Below, piece after piece: positions 5,209-8,229 of a stretch of DNA of 8,229 nucleotides. A program made the translations under genes and the position numbers. Every line of letters begins with the position of its first letter. Position 1 is the first letter of the stretch. Origin of the DNA: an uncultured Brevibacterium sp. (GTDB lineage: Bacteria; Actinomycetota; Actinomycetes; Actinomycetales; Brevibacteriaceae); assembly GCA_902489185.1 (NCBI GenBank), contig CABTZC010000083.1, forward strand, positions 1 to 8,229. The letters run 5' to 3'. Below the pieces are notes generated by a model. The model saw only the letters and a program-made list of their open reading frames with translations. It made no database searches and was not told where the DNA came from.

Positions 5209-6159
5209 ATGCACGCGCGCGTCGCGCCACCTCGCAGAAAGAAGACCGCCATCGACCTGCACCAGACCCGCGCGTTTCTTGCCGTGGCCGAAGAACTGCA
5301 CTTCGGTCGCGCTGCAGAACGCCTCGGGATTGCACAACCGCCACTCAGTCGCACAATTAAGCAGCTAGAAGACCGCCTGGGTGTTCAACTGTTTAACCGC
5401 ACCACACGTTTTGTGTCACTTACCGCGGCAGGGTCAGCGTTGGTGGAGCCGGCCAGAGAGATTCTGCGAAGCGTCGAAAAGGCTCAGCGCATGGTCCGCT
5501 TGGCCGACGAGGGTGACGTTGGCTCCGTCAACCTTGGTTTTACGATGTCATCCGGACACGCGCAAATATCGCACCTCATTAGGGCGATGCAGAAACAAGC
5601 TCCGGGAATCAAGGCTGAACTGCACGGAAAAGTGTTCAGTGTGGAAGGTATTTCCAGGGTATTGTCCGGCAAGCTGGACCTGGCACTGGTGTATACGGAC
5701 TCACTGCCACCGCGACTTGCGGGGCGCGTCATCAGCCTGGACCGCCACACCGTGATCACACCAAAAGACCACCCACTCACCCAGCTGGACAAGGTAACGG
5801 TCGAGGATCTCAAAGACTATGAGTTCGTCATGCTGGCGACTCAAGCCGGGGATTTCGCGCGCGAGAACTTCGTTCATTGGTGTCATGAAGCAGGGTTCAA
5901 ACCGCGAGTCGCGCAGACAGTACCCGACTCTGTCACCATGGCGTACTGCGTGAACGCCGGGGTGGGTATCGCAGTGAACACGACTCCTGCACTGGCAGAC
6001 GTGCCTGACACCTCACTGGTAGCAACACCCTTGGAAACCGGGCACGCACCTACCCCACTTGTCTTGGTCTATCACGAAGAAAACACGTCACCAGCACTCC
6101 GTGAAGTCTTGCGAATCGCTGAAGAAACACTCCCTCACGCACAGTTTGAGCTGAAGTAA
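5209..6159 (+). CDS. LysR-type transcriptional regulator
   Basis: This is a LysR-family DNA-binding regulator, 316 residues from the ATG at 5209. The winged helix-turn-helix is near the N-terminus (about 15-64: IDLHQTRAFLAVAEELHFGRAAERLG, IAQPPLSRTIKQLEDRLG, LFNR). A linker helix follows, then a periplasmic-binding-protein-like effector domain from about 105 (VNLGFTMSS) to the end. The HFGRAAERLGIAQPPLSR pattern is common in regulators of aromatic and organic-acid catabolism. The start is uncertain: the frame stays open upstream to GTG 5116 and ATG 5122, with a weak GGAAG at 5107-5111. That would add about 30 residues of unusual composition (Met, Cys, His, Trp) and atypical codons. ATG 5209 gives the usual family length but lacks a Shine-Dalgarno. 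It likely controls the divergent CoA-transferase gene and perhaps the downstream SDR gene. Confidence 0.9.
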   Translation: MHARVAPPRRKKTAIDLHQTRAFLAVAEELHFGRAAERLGIAQPPLSRTIKQLEDRLGVQLFNRTTRFVSLTAAGSALVEPAREILRSVEKAQRMVRLADEGDVGSVNLGFTMSSGHAQISHLIRAMQKQAPGIKAELHGKVFSVEGISRVLSGKLDLALVYTDSLPPRLAGRVISLDRHTVITPKDHPLTQLDKVTVEDLKDYEFVMLATQAGDFARENFVHWCHEAGFKPRVAQTVPDSVTMAYCVNAGVGIAVNTTPALADVPDTSLVATPLETGHAPTPLVLVYHEENTSPALREVLRIAEETLPHAQFELK

Positions 6160-6175
6160 CGGCGGAAGTGGTGGG

Positions 6176-6220
6176 ACACCTCGGCGGTCTCATGAGTTTG
6201 TGAGGTGTGCAGGGTACGCT
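6176..6220 (+). promoter_or_regulatory. Nested dyad and weak promoter before the SDR gene
   Basis: ACACCTC (6176-6182) and GAGGTGT (6202-6208) form a 7-bp inverted repeat. Between them lies the perfect 8-bp palindrome CTCATGAG (6189-6196). A -10-like TACGCT follows at 6215-6220, with no good -35, as expected for an activator-dependent promoter. The arrangement would suit LysR activation of the SDR gene, but the 7-bp repeat could also be a weak lysR terminator; no T-tract follows it. Confidence 0.35.
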
Positions 6221-6244
6221 GAGGGTGGAATCTTCACCTAGCCC

Positions 6245-6251
6245 AAAGGAG
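6245..6251 (+). promoter_or_regulatory. Ribosome binding site that fixes the SDR start
   Basis: AAAGGAG sits 6 bases ahead of the GTG at 6258, so that codon is the start. The longer in-frame reading from GTG 6207 would translate the dyad and this site, and has no Shine-Dalgarno. Confidence 0.75.
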
Positions 6252-6257
6252 TGTGTC

Positions 6258-7103
6258 GTGCCACAGTCAACAGATACACAGGCGCTGGCCGTTGTTGCGT
6301 CGAATGCGAATGTGAGCCGGTCGGAGTCGCCGCAGTCGCGCAGGAAGTTCTACCCGCAGCGCTTCACGGGCAAGGTTGCTGTGGTGACAGGTGCGTCGCG
6401 CGGCATTGGCCTGGGGGTTGCACAGCGGTTGGCTCGCGAAGGCGCCAAGGTGGTAATCACGGGACGGAACGCGGATACGCTCGCTGAAGCGACGTCTACG
6501 ATTGGTGGCCCGCTGCAGGTGGTGGGCGTGGCTGGGAAGGCTGATGACCCTGAGCACCGCGAGCAGGTGTTTGCGGTGGCGCGCGAGAAGTTCGGGCCGG
6601 TGGATGTGCTGGTGAACAACGTGGGGATCAACCCGGTGTATGGCCCCATGATTGAGATGGATTTGGATGCTGCGCGCAAGATTTTTGAGGTGAATGCGTT
6701 GGGCGCGTTGGCGTGGGCGCAGGCGGCGTATGAGTCGGGGATGAAGGACCGAGGTGGTTCCGTCCTGAACCTGTCGTCGGTTGCGGCGGCGCGTCAACCG
6801 GTGGGGATTGGTTTTTACGGTTCGTCGAAGGCGATGGTGGAGCACATCACGCGCCAGTTGGCGATGGAGTTGGGGCCGCAGGTGCGTGTCAACGCGGTGG
6901 CGCCGGCTGTGGTGAAGACCAAGTTTGCGGAGAAGTTGTATGAGGGGCGTGAGGCTCAGGTTTCCGCGGAATACCCCATGAAGCGTTTGGGTGAGCCCGA
7001 GGACGTCGCCGCTGCCGCTGCTTTCCTCCTGTCCGATGAGGCAAGTTGGATCACCGGCCAGGTACTCACCTTGGATGGTGGGCGCAGCCTGGGTGGCGAG
7101 TAG
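6258..7103 (+). CDS. SDR-family NAD(P)-dependent oxidoreductase
   Basis: This is a classical short-chain dehydrogenase/reductase of 281 residues. An N-terminal extension of about 37 residues, rich in Ser, Ala and Gln, precedes the Rossmann core. The core has TGASRGIG (44-51) for cofactor binding, NNVG (120-123, the NNAG position), and the catalytic tetrad N146 (VNALG), S174 (LSSVAA), Y187 and K191 (FYGSSK). LDGG near the C-terminus (272-275) is typical of the FabG-like group. The arginine after the second strand (TGR, 68-70) suggests NADPH preference. The substrate is unknown; FabG-like members reduce 3-oxoacyl thioesters or other ketones. It lies 98 bases after lysR on the same strand. Codons ending in G dominate until about 6960, then C- and T-ending codons become common. 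The stop is 4 bases from the stop of the convergent hydrolase gene. Confidence 0.9.
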   Translation: MPQSTDTQALAVVASNANVSRSESPQSRRKFYPQRFTGKVAVVTGASRGIGLGVAQRLAREGAKVVITGRNADTLAEATSTIGGPLQVVGVAGKADDPEHREQVFAVAREKFGPVDVLVNNVGINPVYGPMIEMDLDAARKIFEVNALGALAWAQAAYESGMKDRGGSVLNLSSVAAARQPVGIGFYGSSKAMVEHITRQLAMELGPQVRVNAVAPAVVKTKFAEKLYEGREAQVSAEYPMKRLGEPEDVAAAAAFLLSDEASWITGQVLTLDGGRSLGGE

Positions 7104-7107
7104 TTAC

Positions 7108-8229
7108 TTAGTTTGACGACCCAGTTGCGCTTGGCTGAGCGCTAGGTTCTGGTTTCTTTTTCCAGATCACCGTGGTGATGGAGCTGGCCGCCACGTCGAA
7201 ATGCAAGGTGTTGCCGTTGACCTCTACGCTAGGGGCGTCACTTGCACCGGGAGTGGCCGACGCGGGTGCTCCACTTTCAGATGCGTTGTCGTTTTCTGGG
7301 CCCGAGTATGGGAGCGCTTTGGGGAGTTTCCGTTGCGGTGTGTGGCGGGCGCGGTCTTGGGTGTTGTTTTCTTTTCCGGCGAGTTGCCCGGCAGTGACGG
7401 GTTCGTACTGCTTAGGCATCTTGATGGTTACAGGGTTTCCACCGCTTTTGGAAGCGTCGTTGTTGTTGATGATGACCGTGACTGTGGTGTCGCCTTTTGT
7501 TGTCGTGTAAGCGCGCATGTTGTCGCCACCAGAGACTTTTGTGGCGACGAATTCGCCGCCCACGGTGGGGCTGATGGTTTGCATGGCGAGGAAGTTGTCC
7601 CGTGCCTGGAATTGGTATTGGCCATCGTTTGTGTCGGCCCAGGTTTGTGGGTCCAGACCAGCACCTGCTCCGGCTCCAGACTTGGCTTTTTTGGACGGGT
7701 CACACACAGTGCTCATGGGGGCGCCTTTGTCACATGAACCCAGCATGGAATGCATGTTGAGGCGTTGCACGCCCAGGGTTGCTGCGTGGAGTGTGTAGTC
7801 AGCAGTCCATAGAGACTTGGCGAATTTTTTGGATGTGTCGTTTGTGCCTGCGCAACTTGTGGGCCCGGTTTCTTCTACCCACAGTGGGGCTTTGGCTTTC
7901 TTGGCGCGGCCAATTCCCAGTCCGAGGAGTTTTGTTGCTGAGTCGTGAACTTCTTTGGTTGTGAAGTTTTCGGCTTGTGGTCCGCGACCGGGGGCCTCAG
8001 TTGAAGAACAGTCGAAGAGTGCGTACCAGTGTTGGGAGATGGCTGCTACGTTGTCTTTGTGGTTTGAGTCGTCCATGGCTTGCGTGAACGCGTCCATCCA
8101 TTGTGTGTCGTATGCGGCTGGTCCGATGATGGGGGCGTCTGGGTGTTTGGCGGTGATTGCGTCGACGTAGGCGCGTAGCTGTTTTTTATAGGCGTTGGTG
8201 TTCCAGTTGTCGTCGCGGATTTTCAGGTC
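7108..8229 (-). CDS. GH79-like glycoside hydrolase, C-terminal part (runs off the window)
   Basis: The frame is open from the right edge, so the 5' end is missing; 373 residues are visible. The first 44 (DLKIRDDNWNTNAYKKQL, then PIIGPAAYD) precede the first in-window ATG at 8097, and they look like the stretch following the acid/base motif of clan A (TIM-barrel) hydrolases. Next come AISQHWYALFDC, then PLWVEETG, whose second glutamate (7870-7872) is the expected nucleophile. FAKSLWTADYTLHAATLGVQRLNMHSMLG follows. This E-T-x...LW-D-L-A-GV-N-H pattern recalls GH79 enzymes (beta-glucuronidases, heparanase). A beta-rich C-terminal domain follows (about 7140-7560). It is interrupted by a Ser/Ala/Pro-rich linker and ends in a Pro/Ser-rich tail. 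Four cysteines in the catalytic part suggest disulfides and export. The short run SGAGAGAG is near 7665-7690. Secretion and substrate are inferred. Confidence 0.6.
   Translation of the reverse strand, partial: DLKIRDDNWNTNAYKKQLRAYVDAITAKHPDAPIIGPAAYDTQWMDAFTQAMDDSNHKDNVAAISQHWYALFDCSSTEAPGRGPQAENFTTKEVHDSATKLLGLGIGRAKKAKAPLWVEETGPTSCAGTNDTSKKFAKSLWTADYTLHAATLGVQRLNMHSMLGSCDKGAPMSTVCDPSKKAKSGAGAGAGLDPQTWADTNDGQYQFQARDNFLAMQTISPTVGGEFVATKVSGGDNMRAYTTTKGDTTVTVIINNNDASKSGGNPVTIKMPKQYEPVTAGQLAGKENNTQDRARHTPQRKLPKALPYSGPENDNASESGAPASATPGASDAPSVEVNGNTLHFDVAASSITTVIWKKKPEPSAQPSATGSSN

Noticed and set aside
5100..5360. A separate small gene on the plus strand beginning at ATG 5100
   Set aside because: It starts before the predicted transcription start, runs in another frame over the lysR DNA-binding domain, and its Arg/Thr/His-rich translation looks like a shadow frame.
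6207..6257. Longer SDR start at GTG 6207
   Set aside because: It lies inside the inverted repeat, lacks a Shine-Dalgarno, and a strong AAAGGAG precedes GTG 6258.
6267..6845. Long minus-strand open frame within the SDR gene
   Set aside because: It is Arg/His-rich, as expected of an antisense shadow in GC-rich coding DNA, and the plus-strand SDR motifs are complete.
1..8229. CRISPR array, tRNA, rRNA, riboswitch or insertion sequence
   Set aside because: No regularly spaced repeats, cloverleaf-like segments, known aptamer cores, transposase motifs or target-site duplications were seen by reading the sequence.

Overview
The window looks like chromosomal DNA from a moderately GC-rich actinobacterium, probably of the Micrococcales type. 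The reasons are a DUF5926 protein (a family I know from Actinomycetota) coupled to a PheA-type prephenate dehydratase, the use of GTG starts, and promoters whose -10 box sits 6 bases ahead of the start codon, which implies leaderless mRNAs. I see no tRNA, rRNA, CRISPR array, transposase or phage gene.

Layout. Positions 1-674 hold a compact hicA-hicB toxin-antitoxin module on the plus strand, with a strong promoter embedded in a perfect 14-bp inverted repeat. A 46-bp near-perfect palindrome (730-775) separates it from a convergent minus-strand block. In transcription order that block is a CaiB/BaiF (family III) CoA-transferase (4909-3749), galE (3703-2738), a DUF5926 protein (2660-1761) and pheA (1761-784). 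The DUF5926 stop and the pheA start share one base, so these two are almost certainly translationally coupled. The gaps around galE are 45 and 77 bases, so read-through is possible but the functions are unrelated.

From about 4910 to 5208 lies a divergent regulatory region. It has a good plus-strand promoter, several dyads suited to LysR-type autoregulation and two alternating purine-pyrimidine tracts. A LysR regulator follows (to 6159), then a short operator-like spacer and an SDR oxidoreductase (6258-7103). The trio CoA-transferase / LysR / SDR has the shape of a small, locally regulated carboxylic-acid catabolic locus, but the substrate cannot be read from the sequence.

The right end (7108-8229, minus strand) is the C-terminal part of a probably secreted glycoside hydrolase resembling GH79 (beta-glucuronidase/heparanase-like). 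Its 5' end lies beyond the window, and its stop is only 4 bases from the SDR stop.

I did not find a clearly new multi-gene system. The items most worth a second look are the hicAB control region, the 46-bp palindrome, the LysR leader with its uncertain start, the DUF5926-pheA coupling, the glycine/alanine insert in PheA and the GH79-like enzyme.
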